Source of the DNA: an uncultured Blautia sp.
GTDB taxonomy: Bacteria; Bacillota; Clostridia; Lachnospirales; Lachnospiraceae
Assembly (NCBI GenBank): GCA_934364795.1
Contig: CAKRMK010000036.1
Span: 1-32,319, forward strand
Reading direction: 5' to 3'
Length of the DNA: 32,319 nt
The notes under the pieces: model-generated
Database searches by the model: none
The model's input: the letters and a program-made list of their open reading frames with translations, nothing else
What the model was told of the DNA's origin: nothing
Made by a program: the position numbers and the translations under genes
Shown here: positions 22,617 through 31,325 of the stretch, piece after piece
How positions within the stretch are numbered: the first letter of the stretch is position 1
How the letters are laid out: every line of letters begins with the position of its first letter

Positions 22617-25597
22617 TCATTTGCTCCTTTTGCCTGTTGTAATGCATTCTTAAACGCCTCAATAATTCCCTGAGAAGAATAGGTAGAACCACTTACTGTA
22701 TCAATTCCCTCTGCAGACTGTTTTCCAAGAATCTGTCCCAGAATGCCATCCCAGGCAGGACCGAAAAATTCTTCATCGTCAGAAGTATCATATACAGCAC
22801 TTACAATCTGTCCACCAGAAATAGTTATGGTTACTTCCACACTGTCTGGTCCATCATTTCCAAAACCAGTTCCTGAATAGGTTCCGTCCACATAACCACT
22901 TGAAGGAACTTCTGTAGGCTTTGGAGTTTCTGTAGGTTCTGGTATCTCTGTTATTTCCGGTGCCTTTGTTGGTTCCGGTGCTTCGCTTACTTCCGGTGCC
23001 TTTGTTGGTTCCGGTGCTTCGCTTACTTCCGGTGCCTTTGTCGGTTCCGGTGCTTCACTTACCTCTGGTGCCTTTGTTGGCTTTGGGTTTTCGCTTACTT
23101 CCGGTGTTTTAGTCGGTTCTGGTATTTCACTTATTTCCGGTGTTTTTGTTGGATCGGGTGCTTCACTTACCTCTGGTGCCTTTGTTGGCTTTGGTGTTTC
23201 GCTTACTTCCGGTGCCTTTGTTGGCTTTGGTGCTTCACTTACTTCTGGTATTTTTGTTGGTTTCGGTGCCTCACTTACTTCCGGTGTCTTTGTTGGCTCG
23301 GGAGCCTCGCTGATCTCTGGAGTTTTCGTTGGTTCCGGAACGGCTGTAGGTTCAGGTGTTACCGTATTTTCAGCCTGTGAAATAGCTAACTTTGAAGCAT
23401 TTAGTATTCCATTGGACGAAAAAGTAGCTCCGGAAACAGTATCGATTCCCTCTGCACTTTGTTTTTCAAGTATCTTTGGCTGTATTTTTCTCCATGCCTT
23501 GTTGAAAAAGCTTCTTGTATCAGAATTTGTATTCGTTATTTCTGTTATTTTTCCATCTTTTACAGTCAATGTAATTGTGACCATACCTGAATATCCCCGG
23601 GCAGAAGCAGAATACACACCATCTTTTAGCGTGGGAACTTCCGGACTCAAAGGTGTATCTGTCGGTGTAGGTGTTATGGTTATCTGTGGATCTGATGGTG
23701 TATCTGCCGGTGTAGGCGTTACCTGTGGGTGTGATGGCGTATCTGTATTATCATTATCTGGCGTATTGGTAGGTTGTGGAGTTACCACACCGCCAGATTC
23801 CTTTTTTGCCTGGGAAAGGGCCTTTGAAACAGCCTCCAAAATTCCATTTGAAGAATAAGTAGCTCCGCTGACCGCATCTATTCCAGCGGCCGATTGATTA
23901 CTTAAAATCTGTGCCTGAATTGTGTTCCATGCCTTATTAAAAAATTCTTCTGTGTCTGTATTGGTATTTGTCAGTTTTGTAATTTTACCATTTTTCACTG
24001 TAACTTTTACGGTTACAATACCATCAAAACCTTCTGCCTGTCCTTCATAAACACCATCTTCATATTCTACTGCTTCCTTTCCTGGTTCTTCCGGGGTTGT
24101 ATTGTTTCCAGGTACAGGAGTTTTCACCGGAACAGGAGTCTTTTCAGGTTTTGGAGTAACAGTAGGCGTTATCTTATTTGGTTTTCCTGCTGCTTTAGAT
24201 AACGCATTCTGGATTGCCTGTAAAATCCCATTTGAAGAATAGGTTGCTCCGCTGACCGCATCTATTCCAGACACAGACTGACTGGAAATAACCTGATCTT
24301 TAATTGTACCCCAGGCTTTGCTGAAAAATTCTTTTGTATCTGTGTTTGTATTTGTTATTTTCTTAATTTTTCCATTTTTCACAGTTACTTTCACAGTTAC
24401 AGTACCACTGAATCCCTCAGCCTGACCCTCATAAGTGCCATCTTTATAAGTTACATTTTCTTCTGGTTTTTCCGGTTTCGGAGTATTCTGCGGTTTGGGT
24501 GTTGGCGTTTTTTCTGGTTTTGTTGTTGGAACAGGTGTTATTTTACCACCTTTCACCTTTGCCTTAGATAATGCATTTTGAGCGGCCTGCAAAATACCAT
24601 TTGAGGAATAGGTTGCCCCACTGACAGTATCAATTCCGGATACTGATTGTTTTGAAATGATCTGCTCCTTAATGCTGCTCCATGCTTTATCAAAAAATTC
24701 TTTTGTATCTGTATTAGTATTTGTAACCTTTTTTATTTTTCCATTTTTAATGGTTATTTTTACTGAAACCGGACCACTGAACCCTTCTGCCTGTCCTTCA
24801 TAAGTGCCATCTTTATAAGTAGATTTTCCATCATCTTCTCCTGGATCCGGAAGAACTGCAGGCGTGATTTCTGGTGTTGGGGAAGGCGTTTCTGAAGGTG
24901 TTTCTTCGGTTCCGGTTCCATCATTTGCAGCCTGGGAAAGCGCATTTTGCACTGCACTTATAATACCATTTGAGGAATAAGTAGCTCCGCTGACAGCATC
25001 CACATTCGGTGACTGTGCCGCAATTATACTGCTAATCACGCCTCTGGCTGATGCCAGATAGGAACCGGTCTCTCCTGCTGCACTTAATATATCAATAGAT
25101 GTGATCTGGCCTCCTGCCACAGTTACCTGTACAATAATGGTTCCTCCAAATCCTGTGCCGCTACCCTGATATATTCCATCTTTATAACCATCAGCGGGAA
25201 CCTCTGTAGTGGGAGTTGTGGTTGAACCCTGTCCTTTTCCGGAAGCTGCATCTGATTTTGCCGGAAGTGTTTTGGAGCTTCCTTTTTTTATACCGCCTTT
25301 TTTCTTGCTTTTGGACTTTTTTGAGCTTTTCTTTTTGGATGAATCTTTTTTTGTATCTTCGGATTTCTCTTCTTCTGCTACATCAGAAGAATTTTCTGTA
25401 TCCTCTGAAAAATATGCAGTCTTCAGAAGACTTCCCAGATCCTGTGAGTCAACGATATTTTTTATTTCCGTGGTGATACTGTTTCCTTCGCTGCCAGAAT
25501 TCACTCCTGCCGCCACAGCTGCAATCACTACAGCTGCCGGAACAAGTTTTCCCAATACTTTTTTGTCAAAAGGATGTTTGTTGTCGTCTTTTTTCAT
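22613..25597 (-). CDS. Six-domain FMN-binding, membrane-anchored flavoprotein
   Basis: About 994 residues from MKKDDNKHPF. The frame opens at 25621, but AGGAG is five bases before the ATG at 25597. A membrane anchor (LVPAAVVIAAVAAGVNSG) is followed by a Lys/Ser/acidic linker (residues about 60-135). Six FMN_bind domains then occur near residues 138-223, 261-346, 383-468, 511-596, 658-742 and 902-990. Each carries an attachment motif: five SGAT (for example DAVSGATYSSNG) and a final SGST. Domain 1 is one subtype (SAAGETGSYLASARG); domains 2-5 form a tandem set sharing NTNTDT and a hydrophobic FF-KAW helix. Pro/Thr-rich linkers separate them, the longest (about 155 residues) carrying a 12-residue repeat. 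The protein would hold up to six covalent FMNs outside the membrane. It is coupled to the next gene by a four-base overlap. Confidence 0.93.
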   Translation of the reverse strand: MKKDDNKHPFDKKVLGKLVPAAVVIAAVAAGVNSGSEGNSITTEIKNIVDSQDLGSLLKTAYFSEDTENSSDVAEEEKSEDTKKDSSKKKSSKKSKSKKKGGIKKGSSKTLPAKSDAASGKGQGSTTTPTTEVPADGYKDGIYQGSGTGFGGTIIVQVTVAGGQITSIDILSAAGETGSYLASARGVISSIIAAQSPNVDAVSGATYSSNGIISAVQNALSQAANDGTGTEETPSETPSPTPEITPAVLPDPGEDDGKSTYKDGTYEGQAEGFSGPVSVKITIKNGKIKKVTNTNTDTKEFFDKAWSSIKEQIISKQSVSGIDTVSGATYSSNGILQAAQNALSKAKVKGGKITPVPTTKPEKTPTPKPQNTPKPEKPEENVTYKDGTYEGQAEGFSGTVTVKVTVKNGKIKKITNTNTDTKEFFSKAWGTIKDQVISSQSVSGIDAVSGATYSSNGILQAIQNALSKAAGKPNKITPTVTPKPEKTPVPVKTPVPGNNTTPEEPGKEAVEYEDGVYEGQAEGFDGIVTVKVTVKNGKITKLTNTNTDTEEFFNKAWNTIQAQILSNQSAAGIDAVSGATYSSNGILEAVSKALSQAKKESGGVVTPQPTNTPDNDNTDTPSHPQVTPTPADTPSDPQITITPTPTDTPLSPEVPTLKDGVYSASARGYSGMVTITLTVKDGKITEITNTNSDTRSFFNKAWRKIQPKILEKQSAEGIDTVSGATFSSNGILNASKLAISQAENTVTPEPTAVPEPTKTPEISEAPEPTKTPEVSEAPKPTKIPEVSEAPKPTKAPEVSETPKPTKAPEVSEAPDPTKTPEISEIPEPTKTPEVSENPKPTKAPEVSEAPEPTKAPEVSEAPEPTKAPEVSEAPEPTKAPEITEIPEPTETPKPTEVPSSGYVDGTYSGTGFGNDGPDSVEVTITISGGQIVSAVYDTSDDEEFFGPAWDGILGQILGKQSAEGIDTVSGSTYSSQGIIEAFKNALQQAKGANE
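22901..23356 (-). repeat. 36-bp coding repeat (PEVSEAPEPTKA-type) between FMN domains 5 and 6
   Basis: About 12 imperfect units of 36 bp encode the 12-residue motif PEVSEAPEPTKA and variants (PEISEIPEPTKT, PEVSENPKPTKA). Near-identical blocks at 22960-23090 point to recent copy-number change. The segment gives a long Pro/Glu/Thr-rich stalk. Confidence 0.85.
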
Positions 25598-25666
25598 GCT
25601 GTCTCCTGTTGATATTGCCATAAATAAAAAGGTCTTACGGCAGAAAACAAATTTAACTCTTTACAA

Positions 25667-25707
25667 GCAAAAGCAGGGGCTGTAAAAAACGGCCCCCGTT
25701 GCTTTTG
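25667..25707 (-). terminator. Hairpin between the 1299-residue protein gene and the six-domain gene
   Basis: On the minus strand CAAAAGCA-ac-GGGGGC pairs with AGCCCC-TGCTTTTGC around a T-rich loop. Only a short, impure T tract follows, so it may be a partial terminator that reduces readthrough from the abundant surface protein gene into the flavoprotein genes. Confidence 0.5.
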
Positions 25708-25725
25708 TTTTGCTGTGTATAAAAA

Positions 25726-28700
25726 TTACTTAACTTTTACTTTGAATTTTGCAGTTGCACCATTGCAGGTAACTGTAATGACTGCAGTACCTTTCTTTTT
25801 ACCTTTTACAACTCCCTTAGAAGTTACAGTTGCAACTTTCTTGTTGCTGGAAGTGTATTTCACGGTACCTGACGGAGTTGCTTTTGCTTTAATTGTCACT
25901 GTTTTTCCAACTTTAATATTTGCAGAAGTCTTTGTCAGTTTAACAGAAGGTGCCTTAACCTGAATAGTAACCTTCTTTGACAGTTTTCCAACCTTAACTG
26001 TAATAACTGCTTTTCCGGCTTTCTTTGCAGTTACAACACCTTTGGAGTTTACAGTTGCAACTTTCTTATTGCTGGAAGTAAATTTAGCAGTTCCTGTTAT
26101 TCCAGTCTTAGAAACACTGATTGTAGTTTTCTTGGTTCCTTTTGTATAAATAGTCTTTGTTTTTGCTTTTGCAGAAATAGTTGCATTTTTTACAGTAACT
26201 TTTACACTTGTAGAAAGCTTTCCGGCTGTTACTGTAATAGTAGCAGTTCCGGCTTTCTTTGCAGTTACCTTTCCGTTTCCATCAACAGCTGCAATGCTGC
26301 TGTCACTGGATGTAAACTTAACAGCTTCTGAAACATTTTCTTTTGTTACATTAATAACAGTTGTTGCAGTTCCCTTTACATAAATTGTAGAAGCAGCTGC
26401 CTTTGCGGTAAGAGTACCCTGTACTGGAGTTGGGGTTGCTGGTATCGGAGTTGGAGTTGCCGGTACCGGTGTTGGAGTTGCTGGTACTGGGGTTGGAGTT
26501 GCCGGTACTGGGGTTGGAGTTGCCGGTACTGGGGTTGGAGTTGCCGGTACTGGAGTTGGGGTTGCTGGTACTGGAGTTGGAGTTGCTGGTGTGGTTACAG
26601 TTACCTCGCAGCTTACTTTTCTTTCTCCAAGAGTTGCTGTAATAGTAGTTTTACCTGCTTTTACTGCAGTTACAACACCTTTTTCATCAACAGTTGCAAC
26701 AGTTACATCACTGCTTTCCCATTTCACATCACCCTTAAGGTTTGTTGTCACTTCTAATGTTGTAGTTTTATTTTTCTCAGTATCCAGATTTGCTGTTGTC
26801 GCATTAAGCTTAAACTCTGCTTTTACAAGATTATCAATTGCTTCTCTTAAATGTCCGATCTGTTCCTCAACACCATTTGCAGTCTGATCTTTGATGTTTG
26901 CAAGCATATCTTCGCACTCTTCCAGCTCGTTTACTAATGTTTCCCAACTTTCTGGTGTGTAGTCTGCTTCATTTAATGCCTTTGCTTCTGCAATAATTTC
27001 TTCAAGAGGTGCTGTATCTGCATCTCCTGCAGGTTTTACAATGTTTTCAGCAGTTGCCTGGAAAGAAACTGTATAGTCTTCGTATCCAAGTCCATATACA
27101 GTCAGTGTCCAGTATCCGGTTCCGTCTGTTCCTGCCGGAAGCTTGCATCTTAAAGAATCAGTAAGCCCAAGCTGAATACCCATCAATTTGTGCATCCAGT
27201 TATCAGAAGCAAACTTTGTTCCATAAGATACCAGAGGAGTACTGTAAGTACTGTCATCTCCGTAATAGGTCCATTTTACAGCCTGCATAGCTCCACCAAG
27301 ATCACCATAGTTTCCATTAAGATCAACTCTTAAAAATTCTCCATAGCCACCATTACTTGGTTTTACAGTTACTTCGATTCCGTCTGCTTTCTTAAGTTCA
27401 GTATCTTTAATACCGGAATCTGTACCATTTGTTCTGGCACTGAAGCTAAAGCTTCCATCTGCATTTTTTACTGCAGTTTTCAAACCATTTGTATCTTTGG
27501 TAGCTTCTGCAGTTACAGAATAAGACTGAAGTTTTTTCTCTCCAAATCCACCGAACAAAGTTCCACCATTTTCAACGACTGTATAGGCTTCTTTGAAAGC
27601 TTCATAATCAGAAGCTTTTACTTTAACAGGAACATATTTAAGACCTGTTACTTCATAATGGTCAATAGCCTCTCCGTTTACTGTTCCTTTTCCAAAAGAA
27701 GCAGTTGTACCATCTGTAAGGATCATTGTACTTTCGTCCTGCCATCCAGCCAGCTTGTAAGCATTTCCTGCTGTTGTATAAACTGTTGCAATTGTCTGGA
27801 AACTTCCTCTGTGAAGACCATGATTCGTAGTTGCTCTTGTTACAGTATCAAAAGCTCCAAGATCGCTTTCACCTCTGCGGTCTTTATCTGTTGAGGCACT
27901 TGCATCTCCTGCATTATACACATTTTCAGCAGCCCAGTACTGTGACCAGGTAAGTCCTGCATAAACATATACATAATCATAGGTGTATGTAAATGTAAGA
28001 TCTGCGTATCCGTCTGCACTTACAACAAATACATCGCCATCATTTACTTCTGTTTTTAATTTTGAAAAATCAAGTGTACCATCTTCTTTGACAATCTGTA
28101 CTGCACCACGTCCGGAAGCTGCATATTCTGTTTCGCCAATTTTTACCTTTGAAATAGCTTTTACATATGCAGCAAACTGCTCTTCTGTAATATCAGTTGC
28201 AGGAACAAGCTTTCTGTTTTCTGTATCATAACTTGCAGGCATTACCTCTGTTTTTACAACAAAGGAAACCTTAATTGGTGCATATTTCCCACTTGCATCA
28301 GAAACTGTCAGGGTATGGGTTCCAACAGCAAGATCAGCAATAGCGACCTGTCCATCCTCTGTTGTACTTGCATCCACATCATCTACTGCGTATTTAGCAG
28401 AAAAATCAGCCGGCAGTGCAGTAACGTTTTCTACTTTAATAGAGGTATCTCCCTGTTTCACATCTGCTACTGTAAGCTGTGTGCCCAGTATTACCGGTAC
28501 ATAAGTATCTGTGATGTCAAATTCAATAGCGCCTTTGCTTGTATAATAGGTAATTCCGGAGATTGTTTTTCCCATCATAGACTCATAATGAGCAGAGCTT
28601 ACAGGGCCGCCATGAACGGTTGTGGTGAATCCTGTGCTCCATGCAAGATGTCCGCCTCTCCAGATGTTCTCCAGATGACGAAGCGCATAAGTAGTTCCAT

Positions 28701-29625
28701 CTGTTGTATTGATCACAGCACCGTAAATCTTATCATCATTTGTGTTAATAAAGCCGGAAAACAGCGTATCATTAATATCAAGTTCGTAATCGCCATATGT
28801 AGTATCTGTTGTAAATGTAAAGTTAGATTCTACAGCTACTGACTGTGTTTTCATATTCTGGATTTCCCCAAAAGAGAAGTTTCCAGCTTCATCTACTGTC
28901 AGTTCTTTATAATACTCTGGTGCCTCTGTAAGCACATAATATGCATGATCTGCATTTTCAATCAGGGCATCTTTTCCAGTATAAGTCTTGGTGCTTGTCT
29001 GTCCTCTGTTGGTTGTTGTAATTGTTACAGATGCATCGTCTGAAACCCTTGTCAGATTTGCAAGGACCGATGGATCACTGATTTTTACAGGGAATGTAAC
29101 TCCTGCAAGATTGGTTCCTTCTGCATCTGTGTGGTATGCAGAATTTCCGTTCATCATTCCTGTTGTTCTGGATTTATTCAAAGTTGCTGATGTAAATGCA
29201 TCTACTTTTACATTATTATTCTTTAACTGTGATCTGTAAAATTCCTCATAAGGAATATTCATTAACACATATTCAATTTTTTCATTGCCATCTTCAGCAG
29301 TTGTGTCCTCTCCGTCACCAAACAGATCCATTACATCTTCGGACTGGAAAGTATCCTCTGCCTCTGTTTCAGCCTCAAATCCGTTTTCTTCTGTATACTC
29401 TGTTTCTGCTCCAAATGTTTCTGATGTTTCCCCGGCAGCATCCGTTTCAGGAACTGTTTCTTCATAAACATCTTCTTCAGAAACACCCTCTGCACTTTCG
29501 CTTGTAAACATCGTTTCTGCATCTGAAAATTCCTCTGCAAAAGCAATAGATGGAGTGCTTGACATTGCCACTGCAGCACTCATCAAAATCGGAGCAATTT
29601 TCTTCAATAACTTTTTGTCTGCCAT
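25726..29625 (-). CDS. Secreted Tp47-like/BIG2 surface protein of the flavinylation cluster
   Basis: 1299 residues. It has a signal peptide cleaved near AIAFA-like residue 30 (SIAFA then EEFSDAE), an acidic spacer (31-112), and two related modules resembling the Treponema Tp47 penicillin-binding/accessory domains. The first starts [15 protein letters not shown] (about 119) and the second [16 protein letters not shown] (about 555). A FIVAR-like helical segment follows (about 870-935), then one BIG2 domain (about 938-1010), eight ATPTPVP repeats (1014-1069) and three Lys-rich BIG2 domains to the end. There is no LPxTG motif, so wall attachment would be non-covalent. Each Tp47-like module contains a DxxTxAT motif (DAFTSAT at 142-148, DTVTRAT at 593-599) that resembles the FMN-attachment motif. 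AAGGAGG lies seven bases before the ATG. Its function is unknown. Confidence 0.8.
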   Translation of the reverse strand: MADKKLLKKIAPILMSAAVAMSSTPSIAFAEEFSDAETMFTSESAEGVSEEDVYEETVPETDAAGETSETFGAETEYTEENGFEAETEAEDTFQSEDVMDLFGDGEDTTAEDGNEKIEYVLMNIPYEEFYRSQLKNNNVKVDAFTSATLNKSRTTGMMNGNSAYHTDAEGTNLAGVTFPVKISDPSVLANLTRVSDDASVTITTTNRGQTSTKTYTGKDALIENADHAYYVLTEAPEYYKELTVDEAGNFSFGEIQNMKTQSVAVESNFTFTTDTTYGDYELDINDTLFSGFINTNDDKIYGAVINTTDGTTYALRHLENIWRGGHLAWSTGFTTTVHGGPVSSAHYESMMGKTISGITYYTSKGAIEFDITDTYVPVILGTQLTVADVKQGDTSIKVENVTALPADFSAKYAVDDVDASTTEDGQVAIADLAVGTHTLTVSDASGKYAPIKVSFVVKTEVMPASYDTENRKLVPATDITEEQFAAYVKAISKVKIGETEYAASGRGAVQIVKEDGTLDFSKLKTEVNDGDVFVVSADGYADLTFTYTYDYVYVYAGLTWSQYWAAENVYNAGDASASTDKDRRGESDLGAFDTVTRATTNHGLHRGSFQTIATVYTTAGNAYKLAGWQDESTMILTDGTTASFGKGTVNGEAIDHYEVTGLKYVPVKVKASDYEAFKEAYTVVENGGTLFGGFGEKKLQSYSVTAEATKDTNGLKTAVKNADGSFSFSARTNGTDSGIKDTELKKADGIEVTVKPSNGGYGEFLRVDLNGNYGDLGGAMQAVKWTYYGDDSTYSTPLVSYGTKFASDNWMHKLMGIQLGLTDSLRCKLPAGTDGTGYWTLTVYGLGYEDYTVSFQATAENIVKPAGDADTAPLEEIIAEAKALNEADYTPESWETLVNELEECEDMLANIKDQTANGVEEQIGHLREAIDNLVKAEFKLNATTANLDTEKNKTTTLEVTTNLKGDVKWESSDVTVATVDEKGVVTAVKAGKTTITATLGERKVSCEVTVTTPATPTPVPATPTPVPATPTPVPATPTPVPATPTPVPATPTPVPATPTPIPATPTPVQGTLTAKAAASTIYVKGTATTVINVTKENVSEAVKFTSSDSSIAAVDGNGKVTAKKAGTATITVTAGKLSTSVKVTVKNATISAKAKTKTIYTKGTKKTTISVSKTGITGTAKFTSSNKKVATVNSKGVVTAKKAGKAVITVKVGKLSKKVTIQVKAPSVKLTKTSANIKVGKTVTIKAKATPSGTVKYTSSNKKVATVTSKGVVKGKKKGTAVITVTCNGATAKFKVKVK
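26419..26586 (-). repeat. 21-bp coding repeat, eight units (ATPTPVP)
   Basis: Eight consecutive 21-bp units encode ATPTPVP six times, then ATPTPIP and ATPTPVQ, forming a Pro/Thr hinge between BIG2 domains 1 and 2. Confidence 0.9.
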
Positions 29626-29777
29626 TACTCTCCTCCTTGTATAACTACCATTAGTATCTTCTAATCATTGTTAATTTTACAAGGAAGCGTTAGTGTTGTC
29701 TATCTTTTTTTAGTTTTGGAATTGCACATTTTTTATCAATAACACAAACATATAAGAAAAAAGGCCTTTCTGCACGC

Positions 29778-29825
29778 AAAAAGAGCCTGCCCACAAAAGT
29801 GTTCTTACTTTATGTAGACAAGCTC
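29778..29825 (-). terminator. Intrinsic terminator after dapF
   Basis: On the minus strand GAGCTTGTCTACA pairs with TGTGGGCAGGCTC over 13 continuous pairs (three G-U), with a small inner stem, and is followed by TTTTT. It separates dapF from the surface protein gene downstream. The remaining 150 bases to 29625 are AT-rich with no promoter I can place confidently. Confidence 0.85.
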
Positions 29826-29831
29826 AAATAT

Positions 29832-30680
29832 TTATGAGAAAAAGCTTTCTGCAACACTCATTTCTGCAATATATCCAACAGTTCCAGTCATAAAGATAGT
29901 TCCATCTTCTTTGATGTCAATCTGAATCATTCCACCGGGCTGGTTTACGTTGATCCTGTTTTCCATCAATCCTTTGCGGTAAGCTGCAATTGCCACTGCA
30001 CAGCTTCCTGTTCCGGATGCTTTCGTATAACCAGAACCCCGCTCCCAGATTTCAATATCCAGATTTCCTTTATCAATCTGATGACAGATCTGCAGATTCA
30101 CCCGTTCTGGAAACTCATCTGCATTTTCCACATATGGTCCAAGTTCTTTTACTTTTTCTGGAGTTACCTCATCCATAAACAAAATGCAATGCGGATTTCC
30201 AACTGTAAGACAGGTAGCCTTATATTCTTTTTTATTAAATGTAAATGGCTCATCAATAACCTCACGCACTTCACCAGTTACCGGAATTTCTCTGGAAAGG
30301 AAAGATGCTTTACCCATATTTACGCGAAATTCTGTTGCTCTTGCATTCAGACATTCTACCTGGATGGTTCCGGATAAAGTCTCAATTGCAAATTTTTTCT
30401 CTTTTACATATTCATTGTCCAGAAGGTATTTTGCAAAAATACAGACACCGTTTCCACTGATTGCAGCTTCGCTTCCGTCTGAATTAAAGATACGCATTCC
30501 CATTTTTCCATTTATCTCAACCGGTCCGTATAACACACCGTCTGCACCAAGTCCAAAACCACGCTGGCAAAGAAGTGCAATCTTTTTTCCCTGCAGCTGA
30601 AGCTGGTTTTTCTTTGCATCCAGCACCAGATAATCATTTCCAAAGCCCTGATATTTTGTCATGATAATGCTGTCTCTCAT
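29832..30680 (-). CDS. dapF: Diaminopimelate epimerase
   Basis: About 282 residues with the DapF fold in two halves. Catalytic Cys residues lie in GNGVCIFAKYL and GTGSCAVAIAAYR. Substrate-binding motifs include YQGFGNDYLVLDA at the start, FNSDGSEAAISGNG and VGNPHCILF. It interconverts LL- and meso-diaminopimelate for lysine and peptidoglycan synthesis. The frame opens at 30731, but AAAGGAAG lies about nine bases before the ATG at 30680 (MRDSIIMTKY), which I choose; a second Met at 30662 is possible. It is followed by a strong terminator and preceded by a T-rich minisatellite rather than an obvious promoter. Confidence 0.95.
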   Translation of the reverse strand: MRDSIIMTKYQGFGNDYLVLDAKKNQLQLQGKKIALLCQRGFGLGADGVLYGPVEINGKMGMRIFNSDGSEAAISGNGVCIFAKYLLDNEYVKEKKFAIETLSGTIQVECLNARATEFRVNMGKASFLSREIPVTGEVREVIDEPFTFNKKEYKATCLTVGNPHCILFMDEVTPEKVKELGPYVENADEFPERVNLQICHQIDKGNLDIEIWERGSGYTKASGTGSCAVAIAAYRKGLMENRINVNQPGGMIQIDIKEDGTIFMTGTVGYIAEMSVAESFFS

Positions 30681-30746
30681 TATTTTTTGCTTCCTTTCTT
30701 TTTTAAATTCTCTATGTTTTAAGTTTGTCATATCTTGATTTTCTAT

Positions 30747-31018
30747 ATTTTTACTTTATATGTTTTTACTTTCTGTGGTTTTACTTTCGATGTTTTATTC
30801 TCTGTGCTTTAATTCTCTGCGTTTTTATTTTCTGTTTTTTATTCTCTATGTTTTAATTCTCTGCGTTTTTATTTTCTGTTTTTTATTCTCTGTGCTTTAA
30901 TTCTCTGCGTTTTAATTCTCTGTGTTTTTATTTTCTGTTTTTTATTCTCTATGTTTTAATTCTCTGCGTTTTTATTTTCTGTTCTTTATTCTCTATGTTT
31001 TTATTTCTTATTATTTTC
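30747..31018. repeat. T-rich 14-15 bp minisatellite upstream of dapF
   Basis: About 18 degenerate units such as TTTAATTCTCTGCGT, TTTTATTTTCTGTTT and TTTATTCTCTATGT lie head to tail. Three such units recur in the same order as a 44-bp higher-order repeat at least three times. The left-most units are more diverged (TTTTTACTTTATATG). The plus strand is pyrimidine-rich, so an RNA read towards dapF would carry purine-rich GAGAAUAAAA runs. Stops in all frames exclude translation. It fills most of the gene-free stretch between dapF and repeat copy 4. Confidence 0.88.
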
Positions 31019-31107
31019 TCTTTTAGATCTACTATAGTATATCGTTTATTTTTTTCCATGTATATAGAATAACTTGCTTATTATATTGCAAAAAATGCAC
31101 TTTTTAA

Positions 31108-31136
31108 TTGTATTTTCTATAAAGGCATAATAAAAT
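31108..31136 (+). promoter_or_regulatory. Candidate promoter for the AraC-type regulator, ending at repeat copy 4
   Basis: TTGTAT (31108-31113) and TAAAAT (31131-31136) are 17 bases apart. The predicted start, about 31142-31144, coincides with the first bases of repeat copy 4. Both boxes are imperfect matches. Confidence 0.4.
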
Positions 31137-31141
31137 GATAT

Positions 31142-31306
31142 TAGATCGTGCACCCAAAAGGTTTTCTGCAAGATGTGTATCACAATTTATGGGAGATTTT
31201 GTTCGAATGAAGGCATCGTAGCGGGCTACGTAGGCCGAATTCGGGCAAAATCACCTGCAAAATGGAGCGTGCAAATTGCGGAAATGCTTTTTTCAAACAG
31301 GCTCTA
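31142..31306 (+). repeat. Interspersed structured repeat, copy 4 (165 bp)
   Basis: It starts TAGATCGTGCACCCAAAAGG and ends CAAACAGGCTCTA. The body is diverged from copies 1 and 2, but ATTTTGTTCGAAT still pairs fully with ATTCGGGCAAAAT using two G-U pairs, and CGTAG-CGGG-CTACG is kept. The terminal repeats match less well than in copies 1 and 2. It ends 19 bases before the AraC-type start codon, just short of its ribosome binding site. Confidence 0.85.
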
Positions 31307-31325
31307 ATACAAAGTGAGGTATCCC

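Noticed and set aside
25209..25685. Long plus-strand frames opposite the FMN-domain genes (also 23412-23858 and 22278-22608).
   Set aside because: They mirror the low-complexity Lys/Ser and Pro/Thr coding of the minus-strand genes and have no start signals.
25726..29625. LPxTG-type sortase anchor sought in the large surface protein.
   Set aside because: The C-terminus ends in a Lys-rich BIG2 domain (KFKVKVK) without LPxTG, hydrophobic helix or charged tail.
30747..31018. Possible CRISPR array.
   Set aside because: The units are 14-15 bp, contiguous, degenerate and have no unique spacers.
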